From: Microplitis mediator
Taxonomy: Eukaryota; Arthropoda; Insecta; Hymenoptera; Braconidae
Reading direction: 5' to 3'
Assembly: GCF_029852145.1 (NCBI RefSeq)
Contig: NC_079971.1
Location: forward strand, 22,257,563-22,321,562
Length of the DNA stretch: 64,000 nt
The position numbers were made by a program, and so were the translations under genes. The notes beneath the pieces are model-generated. The model was given only the letters and a program-made list of their open reading frames with translations. It did not search any database and had not been told where the DNA came from. Below, in pieces: positions 25,101 through 36,878 of this stretch. The stretch's first letter is position 1. The number at the start of each line of letters is the position of its first letter.

Positions 25101-27186
25101 TTTTTTTTAACCCAGACAAATTCTCTTGGCTCAAGAAAATCTTGACTTGGTTCCCGAAAACGTTTGTCTTCAAAAATATTTTCTTGACTCAAGATAACTT
25201 TTTTTTCTGTGTAGGAATCTACAAAAGAAAGTATGGATTTATGTAAGAATCCATGGGAATTAATTTACACGGAGAAAAATGTTGGCCCGAAACCTATACC
25301 AATTTTTTTTATGCTATCAACTAAACTTGAAACAGGAAGGGAAGCATCCAAAAAATTATTGTGCCTATACAAAAAATGATTACACTCATACGAAAAATTA
25401 TTATGCTGTATCACAACACTTACTACATGCGAGAAACTTATCGATAAGCTTTAATAACAATTACTTTCATACATTATAATAATTGTGAAGCGGCATAATA
25501 ATTTTTTATAAGAGTATAATAAATTTTTGGATGCTTCACTTCCTGTTTCAAGTTTGGTCAACAGCATAATAAAAATTGTTACGTTTTGAGCCGACGTTTT
25601 TCTCCGTGTAGGATTGTATGGATTCATATAAAAATCCATGGGTATCTGGATTTCCATATGGGAAATCCACATAGAAAACTGTGAGTATCTAGATTCCCGT
25701 CTAGGAACTTGGATATATGGATTTTTTGTGGGAAATTTATGTAGGAATCTGAGTTTCTATATAAGTAATTTCTATAGAATCCGGGGTATCTGGATTTTTT
25801 ATGTCTACTGTCTTGATAACGCGTATATGAAAAAAGAACAGATTTATTTTCTTTGGCAGGAAAATTTTTAACAAAAAATTTATTCATTAATGATTTTTAT
25901 ATCAGTATTTGTAATAAATTATTAATTAATTAATTAATTTAAGAAGTATTACATCTTTATAGAAATTACAAATAATTTTAATAAAACACTAAATTAGGAA
26001 TCGTACAAAGGTATTGTACTTCAAAAAAGTTTATAAAAAACATACACTTCTTATGGCATTTGTATCAATAACGTGACGCTTTTTGTTAATTTTCCTAATC
26101 CATACATTCCCATATGGATTTTGAAATGGTGCAGATTCCTATGGAAAATCATCGTAAAAATCCACATAGGAATCTATATTAGATTCTCACATGGATTCGG
26201 CAGTGTGGATTCCCATAGGAACCCATGTGAGAATCTATATCGGGATCTATGCTAGATTCCTACAGGAAACCATATGGGAATTCATCCGAAAACCCCACGA
26301 TGGAACTCACATAAAAATCTAGGCTAGATTCCCATATGGATTTTTTTTTACAGGAAGTTCTCCATCTTATCGCATCCAGAATGTAAATATATATTTTTAT
26401 TTCACGGGTATTATGGACAGTTTGATCAATTAATGAAACAATTTTTCAAAGGTCATTTCGTCTCTTTATTCTCGTGACTTTTTCTAGTTCTCAATTTTTG
26501 TTGATCATTAGTCAAATTAAAGTAAAAATTTACGGACCTCTTACAAGAAATTTGTTGCAGCATTCCGATTTTTTTTACCAGTAGTCAATTATTCAAATTA
26601 ATTTACAAAATTAAGCAATTAACTGAGTTTAGAAAATTAAGTCTATAAAATTATACGTAAATAATAATAATAATAATGAAATATCGATACCTAAAAAAGA
26701 TTTTTTTTGAAAGATGTGAAAGTGATAATTTATAAATAAGAAAGTTTAAGAGCGCGTTATTTTCCCTTTCAAATTCTCAATAAATTTTGTTTAATGTATT
26801 GGAACTTTTTATACAGTTTTTAATGAATGCACTATACATACATACATTCATATATATACATACACATTCATATATTCTTACATTGACACATATAGACCGT
26901 AATAAAATATTAAATAGAATATTCTAGTTTTTCTAAATAAATAAATTAATCAATTAATGATTAATATTTTTTAAAATTTAAATAAAAAAAATCCAATTGA
27001 AAATAAATACAAAAATTAAATAAAATATTTAAAAAATAATTAATGATGTCATTAAAATAAAATGGACTTTGGATCATTAAAATTTTAATAAAAAAAAAAA
27101 ATGAATAATAATAAAAATAATTTACCATTTTTCGGTAGATTTCTAATAACATTGACAGCCGCATCGAATTTTTCCTCAGTAGTCAT
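19195..27186 (-). CDS. ACBD5: Acyl-CoA-binding domain protein, ACBD4/5 type, tail-anchored, 5 exons, 355 aa
   Basis: Exons on the minus strand: 27126-27186, 22049-22405, 21813-21964, 20416-20775 and 19195-19332. All joins are in frame with GT-AG sites. Residues 1 to about 95 form the acyl-CoA-binding domain, with signatures FYAYYKQAT, P-KPAFW and KAKWDAW. A serine-rich and acidic linker follows (DGDEEEEF near residue 180), then a heptad-like coiled coil at about 270-305. The final exon carries one hydrophobic helix (about 329-347) and a basic RRYRQQR tail. This order matches ACBD5 and its relatives, which bind long-chain acyl-CoA and sit in peroxisomal membranes as tether and lipid-transfer factors. 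Membrane placement is by family analogy. Human ACBD5 is longer, so ACBD4 is equally possible. The gene is head to head with the MIF4G gene. Confidence 0.93.
21420..21745. repeat. Minisatellite, unit about 30 bp (CCATAGCAACCGTTGCCATG)
   Basis: Roughly ten degenerate units of CCATAGCAACCGTT-CCATGACAACAGTTT lie in intron 3 of the ACBD5-like gene. The 100-120-codon frames on both strands follow from the repeat. Similar words (GTTGCTATGGCAA, CTATAGCAAC) form an inverted array at 60190-60385. Confidence 0.85.
24988..25213. mobile_element. 226-bp TIR element with TACACAGAAAAAAA ends
   Basis: TACACAGAAAAAAAAAATTC at the left and TTTTTTTCTGTGTA at the right are inverted. Inside, variants of TTGACTCAAGAAAAT occur in both orientations. 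It is embedded in the larger foldback complex of intron 1. Confidence 0.75.
25266..25610. mobile_element. 345-bp foldback element with TACACGGAGAAAAA ends
   Basis: Both arms can be paired from the termini (TACACGGAGAAAAATG... and ...CGTTTTTCTCCGTGTA) through AACTTGAAACAGGAAG (mirrored as CTTCCTGTTTCAAG) to a centre near 25445. The short frames here are products of the palindrome. Confidence 0.85.
26353..27125. other. Remainder of intron 1 of the ACBD5-like gene
   Basis: AT-rich with a CATA-rich run near 26830-26890. Nothing else is recognisable. Confidence 0.6.
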
Positions 27187-28247
27187 TATTAATTAATTAT
27201 TAACAAATATATCAACGTATATATATATACACAATGACTTAACAGAAATAAAATATATGTGGATAACAATAGACAATTAAAACATGAGAAACTAAAAAAC
27301 AATTAAGTCCTTTCACCACTCCTATATTTCTAACATTAAAACTGGGATAAAATAATAATGAATAAACAAAGTAAAAAAATATATATATATGTATATATAT
27401 ATATATTAATAAGTGAGAGTAAGCACTAAACCAAATAAAACACACATTTAACTTTCAGACTTATACTTAGTATGTTGATAGCAATAATGACACGATAACT
27501 CGACGTACGTTTAAAGTTTAAAGATAAAAAAAAACTTCTTTATTATTTATTTTAATTTTTTTTTATTTTCTTGCAATTTCAATGCATCGATGCTATGATT
27601 GCTGATGTCTGTGTAGAATTCTCATATTTAACCAATCATATATATATAAAATATATCAACCAATCGCATGAAATTTCCCCTCAACTTGCGCTGGCCATTG
27701 GTTCAAATTTTCTGTCACTGCGCAGACTGCGTTCTAGTTTCTGCGTTTTTAAATTGTTTATATATTTTTCATATAAAAATATGAATTGATATTTATATAT
27801 TTATATATATCAATGATGTCTATATATAAATATTAGTATTTTATTACTAATTATGTATTTAAAATATACGATTTATATTTTATTGTAAATGTCAGGTAGT
27901 TTTTGAAGTTTGAATTTCCCGCGGTTTCTAAAATCAGAAATGGCGGATTGTAATCCAGTTTTTTGAGGTTATGAAGCATAGATATGCAATGAAATAAATT
28001 TACTGAGGTTCTAACGTGGGTTTGTTGTAAAAAATTTGAAAGAAAAATATTATTATTAAAAATAAACAAAAATAAGTGAGTTACAATTTTGAATTTTTAA
28101 ATATTTATCATACGTTTTATTTATAAATAAGTGTTTTGACGTTTAAAAAACATTGTTTTGAATAATTGCAATATTGGTACTGTGATGATTGAGTTGAATA
28201 ATTAGATATGATGAATAAAAAATTATTATTTTTGTTTTTATTTTCAG
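27187..28247. promoter_or_regulatory. Shared upstream region of the divergent ACBD5-like and MIF4G genes
   Basis: The two start codons face away from each other across about 1.07 kb. A splice acceptor (TTTTCAG) ends at 28247, so the MIF4G gene has at least one untranslated 5' exon in this interval; its position could not be fixed. The less AT-rich blocks around 27485-27515 and 27680-27740 (with CCATTGG near 27694) and 27915-28020 are candidate promoter or exon segments. TA runs occur near 27220 and 27385. Confidence 0.45.
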
Positions 28248-28257
28248 TTTGACAAAA

Positions 28258-31200
28258 ATGACGTCAATTGGAAGAGGTAGAGGTTGGGGTAAAAACCCGC
28301 AGGACAATGGACGACGACCTGGTAAACAGTTGGATCCAGTACAGAACGTAAATGACAATGACAATGAGAATGATGAGAATGATGACTGGATAGAGCGAAT
28401 CAATACACTTGACATCAATGATGTTGCCGGTATCAAGAGTCCCCAGAGTCCGGTTGCTAATTTAATAACAGTCAATACATCACCAGATGATATGCAGTAA
28501 GATTCTGATTATTTTACTTCATTCCAAAAATAATATCTATGAACTATCCTATAAAAAAAATCCATATGGAAATCCAGCCTAGATTCCTATGATCCCCCAT
28601 GGGGTTTTTGTATTAATCCCCATGTGTTTTCCTATAAGAACATTAATCTGTTCTTTTATTCATGTACGTGTATCAATAGACGATAGACATAGAAATTTAG
28701 ATACCCCGGATTCTATAGAAATTACTTATATACAAACCCAGATTCCTGTATAAATTTCCGACAAAGAAATTCATATGTCAAGTTCTTATATAGGAATCCA
28801 GGTACTCACAGTTTCCTATGTGGATTTCCTGTATGGGAAAGATACCCATGGATTCTTATATAAATCCATACACTCCTATATTAATTCCTATAGATTCTTA
28901 AATAAATCCATACTTCTATTTATGGATTCCTATGAATTCCCATGCAATCCTACATGGATTTTTTTCGATAGGGATCGAAAAGATATGCCGGATTCCTATA
29001 TGAATTTCCGACAAAGAAATCCATAAGTCCAACTTCCTATATGGGAATCCAAGTACCCACAGTTTCATATGTGAAGCTCCTACATGGGAATCCGAGTACT
29101 CAAAGTTTCCTATGTGGATTTTTATCTAAATCTATACACTCCCATATTAATTCCTATGGATCCCCATGCAATCCTACATGAATTCTTTTGGTAGAGTACA
29201 CGCTAAAAATTTTATGGTAATGATTATCGTCAGATCGTGGTGAAATTCGTATTTTTTATGCTACGCACATAAATCATACAATTACTGTAATTTTAAATGT
29301 ATATGTTAATATGGAAAACACACGATGGTAAAAGTTGTCATTCCGAATGCTAGATCAATATATTAATAATTGCTACAAAAACACTAGCTATTAATATATC
29401 GTATGATAATAATTGCAAGTATCGATAATATCTTTCACTATACATCAGTAGTAATAATTATTATCTTGCAGTCGTTATCATTTAAATTTTTCTGAGTGTA
29501 ACTCAGAACGAAATACAATTTCAGACTGCGGGTGATGTCAGCCCTCACCAACGGTTCTAGCAGCCAACTTCACCCTGGTCTGAAATCGTTTTGTTTCATC
29601 CCCTGTCACAAGATACTATATAATCATTTATTATTTAACTAGATTGTAATAATAAATAATTTTTTTCAGGCATTTAGAAAAGGCGTGTAAGAAAGCCATC
29701 AAAGATCGAGTTTTCGCAATGAAATTGGTATTAGCGTTTTCGAATTCATCAAATGTTACCGCGCCGTTTTTGGGATGTCTTCAACCTTATTATGAAGGTA
29801 AATAGAAATATTCATTAATTTTGGAAAAATAATTGAATCGTTTATTTGAGAAACCCCTAAGTCATGTTTTTTACGAAATTGGGTTTTTTGCATTTTTGGG
29901 TTCTTTGGATGTCCCTCCATAGAAATCAATCAAAATATGCATCAAATCAGCGTTTAAAAAGAAATTAACGGGGTGATAGCAATTTTATTTAATTGAGAAA
30001 CTCCATAAGTCAATGACTCAAATAAACATGCAGTTTTAGTTTTACAGAAATAATTTTTTTTTTTTTTATTTAAAATTCGCGCTTTTTTGGGAAATTAATT
30101 TCAAATGTTGTTTTATTGTTGACTGTTATATGAATAATTAAAATGTTTAAATTAATTATAATTTTTTGTAATTTCTGAGTTTCAGAGTTCAAATACATAT
30201 TTAATACTTTATTTTATCCGTGTAATAGATGATTTAAGTGGAAACATTTGAAAAAACAATGATTTTATAATTTTTTTTTCCGTTTGGTTGAGAAACCCCA
30301 TAAGTCAATCAACTTTAAATAATTTTTTCAAGTAGTTTCAGTTAAAAAATTAAATTTTTCTTGTTGGAATCTTTTTCAGAGGCGCCAACATTATTGTATT
30401 CAATTATTTATTTATTATTTTAATGTCAAGTTTTTCCAAAAAAATGTTTTTTGTGTTTCCTGAAAAATTTTTTTTTCTTGACTTATGGGGTTTCTCAAAT
30501 AAACGATTCAATTTTACTATTTATTTTTTTACTTTAGAGTTAAAAGCGACTGGAGTCTGAAACTTTCAGAATCTTTATTTCTTGACAATATTAAAATTGT
30601 AATTTTTTTTTAGATCGTATGGAAATGTTGAAAAAAAATCGCCAGCATTTTTTAAATCTTGTATTTATTCTCGGCGAAGCATATCATCGGATAAGATACG
30701 GCAATGCAGTACCACCAAAAGTATTAGAATTACCTCTAATAGTCTGTTTAAAAATGTTATTAGAAATAGCCGGTGAAGAGGAAATCGAATTAGCAGCGAC
30801 CGAGGTAATAAATCTAAATCTTAAACAATACCCTCCATATTTTTAAAAATATTCAATGACCTTTAGCTGTAATAAACTCATTGAAATTTTATTAAATAAT
30901 TGAAAAAAAAAATTAAAGCTTTAATTGAAAAAAAAAACCAAGTAGTTAAAATTCCACTGAGATATAAATTTGATACAAAATTACTTACAGTTGTTATCAA
31001 TTAGAAGCTTAACGAAATTTGATAAATAAATTTCAGTAAAATCTTAATGTCAAAATTATAATTCGAACTTTCAAATTTTGGTGACTAAAATTCATTCAAA
31101 AAATTTCGTTCAAATCCTAATTGACAACGACTGTAATTTTTTATGATACTGAAATTAACTGACGTCTAATAATTTTTGGATTTTTTTAAAAACGATAAAT

Positions 31201-31302
31201 TAAAAAAAAAAAATTATATTTCAAAAAATTGCACCCATAGTTTTTTAAATTTTCTACATGTGAATATTTTTAGTTTTTCTTTTTGTTAAATTCAAATTAA
31301 AT

Positions 31303-31338
<36 letters not shown>

Positions 31339-31929
31339 GATATCAATGAACGGACGAATGTTACAACTGAGAGCAGTGAGCGGTCTGTCAGAATTATTTA
31401 TTTACGCACGAGAAGTTCTGGTAACCCGTAACATAAGCTCACGATCACGAGCGTTATTGTTATTAATAACAGACTTGACAAATCAAAATTTTATGCCGCT
31501 GTCTGGCGACTTGCAGAAGTTTTACGCTCAACAATTGGGACAGCAACTGCTTCTTGAAATGCAAGAAAATTTAAAAGGTCTTCGGATAATAACTGATTTT
31601 CGTAATAAAATTGGTAAAATATATAATTTATATCTGATTGATTATTTAATTTCAAATATATCTTTTTTAATATTTTAGACAATGATAACGATAACAAACA
31701 AAAAAATGATGATTTACATGGAATATTGATACAAGTACCGGGTAATCAACTCCAACAACCTCAACAATTACAGCCGCTACCATCACAAAATCAACGGCAA
31801 GAAATAAACTCACGTAATTATAAACCGCGTGATAATAATAGCGGAGGACCTGGAGCTGGACTGTTATTAAATTCGGTACCGCGAGCTATTCGTGGGTCTG
31901 GTGCTGCGACTGACTCAAGATTATCGTAA
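28258..31929 (+). CDS. MIF4G-domain protein (SLIP1/CTIF-like translation factor), 5 coding exons, 360 aa
   Basis: Coding exons: 28258-28496, 29670-29797, 30614-30804, 31340-31613 and 31679-31929, all in frame with GT-AG sites. The start is the ATG eleven bases after the acceptor at 28247. The N-terminus is glycine/arginine-rich (IGRGRGWGKN), then acidic. Residues of about 80-280 form a helical repeat resembling the MIF4G fold (HFLNLVFILGEAYHRIRYGN and LLLLITDLTNQNF). The C-terminus is glutamine- and glycine-rich, low complexity. MIF4G proteins of the CTIF and MIF4GD (SLIP1) groups bind cap-complex factors and, through SLBP, promote histone mRNA translation. Which subgroup this belongs to is not settled by eye. 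It lies 6.6 kb upstream of the histone cluster. Confidence 0.82.
28550..29195. repeat. 'GGATTCCTATG' repeat array in intron of the MIF4G gene
   Basis: Degenerate CCATATGGAAATCC / GGATTCCTATATG words in both orientations, related to the arms of the foldback complex at 23018-26352. Frames inside it (28775-29026) are repeat-derived. Confidence 0.7.
29198..29500. mobile_element. 303-bp TIR element with TACACGCTAAAAATTT ends
   Basis: The left end TACACGCTAAAAATTTTATG and the right end AAATTTTTCTGAGTGTA are imperfect inverted repeats; complementarity continues inward (GATTATCGTC / GTCGTTATC). It lies in the first coding intron of the MIF4G gene. The terminus resembles the TACACGGAAAAA family. Confidence 0.65.
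29833..30511. mobile_element. 679-bp TIR element ('GACTTATGGGGTTTCTCA' family), complete copy
   Basis: Its ends TTGAATCGTTTATTTGAGAA and TTCTCAAATAAACGATTCAA are exact inverted repeats and are followed by the shared TTGACTTATGGGG motif. That motif recurs internally near 30010 and 30295. A half-copy lies at 15297-15616. It is inside an intron and is non-coding. Confidence 0.85.
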
Positions 31930-32550
31930 TTTATAATTATAATAATTATTACTTACTTATAATTATTATTAATATTATAAGAAAATTTATTTCTGTCTGT
32001 GGTTAATTTAATTGAATTAATCGTTATTATCATTGTTCATTAATCATCACTATTTAAATTTTATTTAATAGCTTAAGTAATTGTACATTATTTACATCTT
32101 TTATAATTTTTACAAAATGTAATTGACGATTTTAATTACTGACTTTTTTTTTTATGTTTTACTTTTGTTTTCAAAATAATGGTGAATTATTTTTATGTAC
32201 GATGACAATTGTCAATTTTTACACTTTAAATAAATAATTATTAAAAATAATTAAATAAATTATTGTCTATATTATCAAGAGAACAAGAAAATTTTTTTTT
32301 AAACTGTTAAATTTTGAGAATTTATAATTTTGATTAAACTGATTCCGATTTCTCCAGCTCTTTAGTCTTCAACGATGAGGATGATCCTCTTTTAGTCTCC
32401 AAGGTCAGTGCCCAGGAGTGAAAAAATTATTAGACAGCCGGTATCAGGGCCCAAAATAACCTGAAGGTTGTTTAGTATTAAGGTGCCTGTTTTTAAATAA
32501 ATTTTAGAATTTATGGATAATTGATGAATTACAAAAGAACCAGGCGACTC
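31930..32550. other. 3' flank of the MIF4G gene
   Basis: The first part (to about 32260) is AT-rich and probably 3' UTR; AAATAAA-like words occur near 32230. The GC-richer piece at 32340-32470 is unrecognised. Confidence 0.5.
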
Positions 32551-33055
32551 TGATTAAAAATACTCATTGAAACGTATTGATAATTATTTAAATTCTGTTC
32601 AATCCATACTGAGATTTTGAAAAATATTAAATGGAATTGAAATTTCGACCATTTGAATACTTTCTAATTCTTATAATGGAATATAAAAGTATTGAAAAGA
32701 ATTCGATCTTTCAGCATTTCAGAAAAAGATTCAGAAAATTCGAAAATGTGAATTCATTTTAATTTATTTAAATTTAAGTCATTACTCGAAATATGGAACT
32801 ATTTTAGTATTGAGAAAGATTCAGAAAAATTAAAAATTCTCAATTTCTTTCAATTCTTTTCAATCCTACACTCGATCCAAAATATGGAACTATTTTGGTA
32901 TTGAGAAGGATTCAGAAAGATTGGAAAATGTCAATTCATTTTAATTTATTTCAATTCAATTCATAATTGGAAATATGGAACTATTTTGGTATTGAGGGAA
33001 ATTCAGAAAGATTAAAAACTGTCAATTCATTTGAATTTTTTTCAATCCCACACGT
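32550..33055 (+). repeat. Dispersed repeat, copy 2, followed by a 90-115-bp tandem repeat
   Basis: 32550-32770 matches 9090-9330. Downstream, the phrase AATATGGAACTATTTT-GTATTGAG recurs at about 32797, 32880 and 32970, marking three tandem units. The 76-codon frame at 32967-33197 begins in this repeat and runs into the LINE remnant. Confidence 0.7.
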
Positions 33056-33470
33056 GACCTCAGATGACCTCGAGCTCCAACGTTCAATAACTAATGCTAC
33101 CAGATCCATTTTTAACCTGAGAAAGACGACCATATTCCTCCGTATCGCCGCAATCTTGGATGGTTATCAGTCAAACTCTGAAGAGTTTACTACCTAGCTT
33201 GTTATTTTTATAAGCTCCTTAAAGTAGGGAAGCCTCATTATTTGCGTGAACTGTTTATTGAAGATGTAGACGGTCGGAGATCCGAAAGATTAGCCGCAAA
33301 GAAAAACCAGATTTCGTTTAAGATCCTAAATTTTGCCACAGTATGTTATGAAAACTCATAATATGTTGTTGTCTCAGCTATTCGTCTTTGGCAAGAACTA
33401 CCACTAGAAATAATTCAATCCAGTATTATTGAGGTGTTCAGAAATAGAATATATGATTATTTATTAAATC
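33056..33470 (+). pseudogene. LINE (non-LTR retrotransposon) 3'-end remnant
   Basis: Conceptual translation in two frames gives the tail of a non-LTR element second ORF: ATRSIFNLRKTT, then a frame change, then FYKLLKVGKPHYLRELF and AIRLWQELPLEI with FRNRIYDYLL. These are typical of the C-terminal end of LINE reverse-transcriptase polyproteins. A frameshift near 33190 and a stop near 33360 show it is dead. No reverse transcriptase core is present, as expected for 5'-truncated LINE insertions. Confidence 0.7.
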
Positions 33471-33724
33471 TACACGGAAAAAAAAATAGGTGCTGCAACA
33501 AACAAAATCCTGTGGTAGTAACAGGACAAAATCCTGTTGTAGCAACAGGATTTTTTCTGTGGAAGCAGAATGTGTCCTGTTGCTGCAACAGAATTTTGTC
33601 CTGTTGCTACCACAGGATGTTTCCTGTCGCTACAACATGAAAATCCTGTTGCTGCAACAGGATTGTGTCCTGTTACTACCACAGGATTTTGTTTGTTGTA
33701 GCACCTATTTTTTTTTTCCGTGTA
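33471..33724. mobile_element. 254-bp foldback element with TACACGGAAAAAA ends
   Basis: TACACGGAAAAAAAAATAGG at the left is mirrored at 33705-33724. The arms carry TGCTGCAACA...AAATCCTGT words in both orientations, giving a near-perfect palindrome. The several frames on both strands (33434-33747) are by-products. The same CAACAGGA words recur in the element at 54847-55766. Confidence 0.9.
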
Positions 33725-34474
33725 GATATAAGGAAAATTTCATTTGAGTAAACTTCTAAAAGCGCTCTTCTCTCGTTAGTTTAAGTTGAATCTTGGCATG
33801 ATTAATAAAGAATAATCATAATAATTATATATCGAATTTGAATACAATGTTGTATCTCAGAATTCGAAATATGGAGTTTGGAATGTCATTTGAAATTTTA
33901 AATCGTCATAAATCGTCTTTAATCGTAAAATAATATTGCAATTTCTGGTCCTACATGAACATCCCTAATTAAAAAAAACGATTTGAAACAATTTGCAATG
34001 TTAAATGCCCACAAGAAGACCGATTCAAAAGTATTCAAAAGCATTAAAAAGTATTTAAAAATTCTCTTTCTTAATTGTTTTAGGAGAGGAGAGGGCAAAC
34101 TAGGCCCCTTAAAAATTTCTATACGCCAATATATTCGGACGGATAATAAGCTTACCGAAATTTCTTATATAATGAGGGCTAAAATAGACCACTAGAACTG
34201 TTCATTAAATATAATTTATTAAGAAATTTAAAGACAATAAAATTACGTTTTAAAGTTATATCGCAGCAGACTATTAAAATGACTTTTATATTATTAAAAT
34301 ACAATTGTTTTATAGTTATTTGCAAATATGACACGTGTAAAGAATAAAAAATATCAAATCCGAAATTTTTTGAAGGGCCCACTTTGCCCCTAATTTTAAT
34401 GGACGCAGCATAATGAAGTGAAATAAGTATCAAGGGTCTAAAAACAAGTAAACGCGTAAAAAAATTAATGATAT

Positions 34475-34727
34475 TGTAGTGGTTGGTATTTTAAATTAAT
34501 ATCACTTATACACTACAATGATAACACACTTATATTAGAAATAATAACACCACAATTAACAGCAGTAAAAGAAAGCAAGAGCAATATATAGTTTATTGAG
34601 ATACAATGTTTGCTGTTAAACTGTCAAAATAAGACTGACTTTAATCGCGCATCTATAAAACAAGAGAAGAAGGCATTTGTTTTCTAGCTATTCAAATATT
34701 TAAAAGATCAGTTTCACATTCGTTACA
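34475..34727 (-). repeat. LTR (3' LTR in element orientation)
   Basis: A 253-bp terminal repeat, three substitutions from its partner at 36626-36878. Confidence 0.93.
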
Positions 34728-35639
34728 CTACCCCCTTCTCAATAAAATTATCGTCCCGATAAAATTTGTGTTGGAAGAATCGAACTTAATTGAAATTAAA
34801 ACTATTTACAATCTTCGTTCGATTCCGCTATGGTCCCAACACACCCTATCTATCACCCTACAGGGAAAAAAACACCATAACCCAAAAACAACCCTGTAGG
34901 CTAACGCAAAGATAATAAAAAAATAAAAAAATAGTCTATAGTTTAATTGAGCTAAGAATTATTAATAATAAAAAAAATAAAATATTCTGCTAAGAAGTTA
35001 ATCAGTGCACGTGACTCTATTTTCCTATTCAACGAATCAAAATAAATAAAATCAAAAATGTAACCCTCCTCTTGATCGAATTGACCTTCAATGGGAATGG
35101 GATCAGGTATGGGATGGGAACAGGAACTCCTTCCTCTCCTCCTTGAAGGACTAGGAATGGACTCCTTCTCTCCTTCCCCAATGAAATTGGAAATATTATC
35201 TGCACATAATAGAAAAAAAAAAAAAACAAAACGAGTATCTCCAACATTTTATTAAATTTCATATTTAAACATATTTCATCATTACATTCTATTATTTATC
35301 AGTTGTTCATTATAAACTTTTAGTGTGATCAATTTGTTACTTTTTCGATCTTAAATGCTCAATGTTCTACCGCTCGGTCCATTCAGCTCATATGCCGATA
35401 TGTTATCTCGAGCTAACACATCAATGATTACTGAATAATACACGTTGCAACGAATTTCAATTTTCCCCCTAAAAGTTCCTCGGAAACTCTCCAGGGTATC
35501 CACCTATCTCCCAGAAGTCGTGCACTACTTAAGAGAAATGTTGACTATGCCAACTCCGGATGGATCCCAAAGCTCCAGTCAGGATACTGTTGACCAGTGA
35601 TAAGTCCTAAGAATTCAAACTTTTGATTTGAGCTGAGCT

Positions 35640-36060
35640 CACTTAAACCAAAAGAAATATCCAGTCTCTCATCAAAGGCCCAAGAATCCCGAGAACCCCT
35701 TACAACGACTAATCGTTCAGGGTCCTCAGACGGACTTCCCTCAAGCTAATAACCGAACTTAGAACATTCCAGTCCTTATAGAATCCCGGGAATCCCTCGA
35801 ACAACGTTACCACCGAGATCGTTCGGAGCCCTCAGCCAGACTTCTTTCAGAATCTCGGGAACTCTTCAACAACGTCTACAGTGTGGTTATTCAGGGTCCA
35901 CTGTCAGACTTCTCCTAAGGACTATACCAGTCTTTAGTAGTCGTTCAGACATCTCCAATTCTATCAGTTTGCAAGATATCCTAGACTTACTAATTGACTA
36001 CAGAATCCCGGGAACCCTTTACAACGTCTACACTGAGATCGTTCAGGGTCTCAGCCGGAC
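35640..36060. repeat. Internal tandem repeat, about 105-115 bp units
   Basis: Phrases such as GAATCCCGGGAACCC, CAACGTCTACA and TCAGCC-GACTTCT recur at about 35690, 35785, 35850 and 36000 inside the LTR element, showing three to four degenerate units in the place where coding sequence was lost. Confidence 0.65.
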
Positions 36061-36625
36061 TTCTCTTTTATTTTTTCTTATTGATCACAAAATACGGCGC
36101 AAGACGATTTACATGCACGATTTTATATTTCCCGTTGGGAATTTTCCCGATTCTATAAACTACATTATTTAGCCTATTTTCAATTTCATAAGGACCCTCC
36201 CAATCGCATTGAAGTAAATAAATAAAATTATTTCCGTTAATATCGACTTTTCTTTTTTTTTTTTTTAATTTAACTCATGATAATAATCTCAGCAGTTTCA
36301 CAAAATTTTCCTATTTATCCCTATAAAACTTATTTATTGACTTGATAAAATACTTGAGGTATTATATAGTCCAGATAAAAATTTAATTTTAATTTAATTC
36401 ATCACTAAATTTATTTAAATTCACACGCGCACTTTATCACAAATTTAAAAAAAATATGTTTTCACTAAACTCATTTAATTAATCACTGAATTCACGTCTT
36501 TTTTTTTTAATATCAAAAACACGGTCGTTTTAAATCTTTGCCATTCCCGTCACGTCGCAATACAGCTATTTTTATTTTATATTTGTAAATACACACGAAG
36601 GTTACGCGCACTTCTGACACCAAAT

Positions 36626-36878
36626 TGTAATGGTTGGTATCTTAAATTAATATCACTTATACACTACAATGATAACACACTTATATTAGAAATAATAACA
36701 CCACAATTAACAGCAGTAAAAGAAAGCAAGAGCAATATATAGTTTATTGAGATACAATGTTTGCTGTTAAACTGTCAAAATAAGACTGACTTTAATCGCG
36801 CATCTATAAAACAAGAGAAGAAGGCATTTGTTTTTTAGCTATTCAAATATTTAAAAGATCAGTTTCACATTCGTTACA
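36626..36878 (-). repeat. LTR (5' LTR in element orientation)
   Basis: A 253-bp terminal repeat adjacent to the primer-binding-site-like sequence. Confidence 0.93.

Larger units (their letters stand above)
23018..26352. mobile_element. 3.3-kb foldback complex made of 'GGATTCCTATG' repeats, in intron 1
   Basis: The outer arms are complementary: CGTTTTCGGATGGATGCCCATATGG near 23058 is mirrored near 26265, and CATATGGTTTCCTGTAGGAATC also recurs inverted. Each arm is a degenerate array of CCATAGGAATCC / GGATTTCTATGTGG words (23020-23960 and 25600-26350). Two unrelated TIR elements (24988-25213 and 25266-25610) sit in the middle. Related arrays lie at 28550-29195 and 54640-54850. No coding content; the short frames here are repeat-derived. 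Confidence 0.75.
34475..36878 (-). mobile_element. Non-autonomous Ty3/Gypsy-type LTR retrotransposon
   Basis: Two 253-bp direct repeats (34475-34727 and 36626-36878) begin TGTARTGG and end TTCGTTACA, differ at only three positions and are bracketed by a 4-bp ATAT duplication (34471-34474, 36879-36882). On the minus strand a primer-binding-site-like TGGTGTCAGAAGTG follows the LTR (36611-36624), and a purine tract GAGAAGGGGGTAG precedes the other LTR. The interior is only 1.9 kb. Near 36060-36215 (minus) the frame reads WEGPYEIENRLNN and VHVNRLAPYF, the C-terminal end of a Gypsy integrase. No gag or reverse transcriptase remains, so it needs a helper. The near-identical LTRs indicate a recent insertion. 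Confidence 0.92.

Noticed and set aside
33434..33747. Overlapping frames on three strand/frame combinations
   Set aside because: Generated by the CAACAGGA palindrome.
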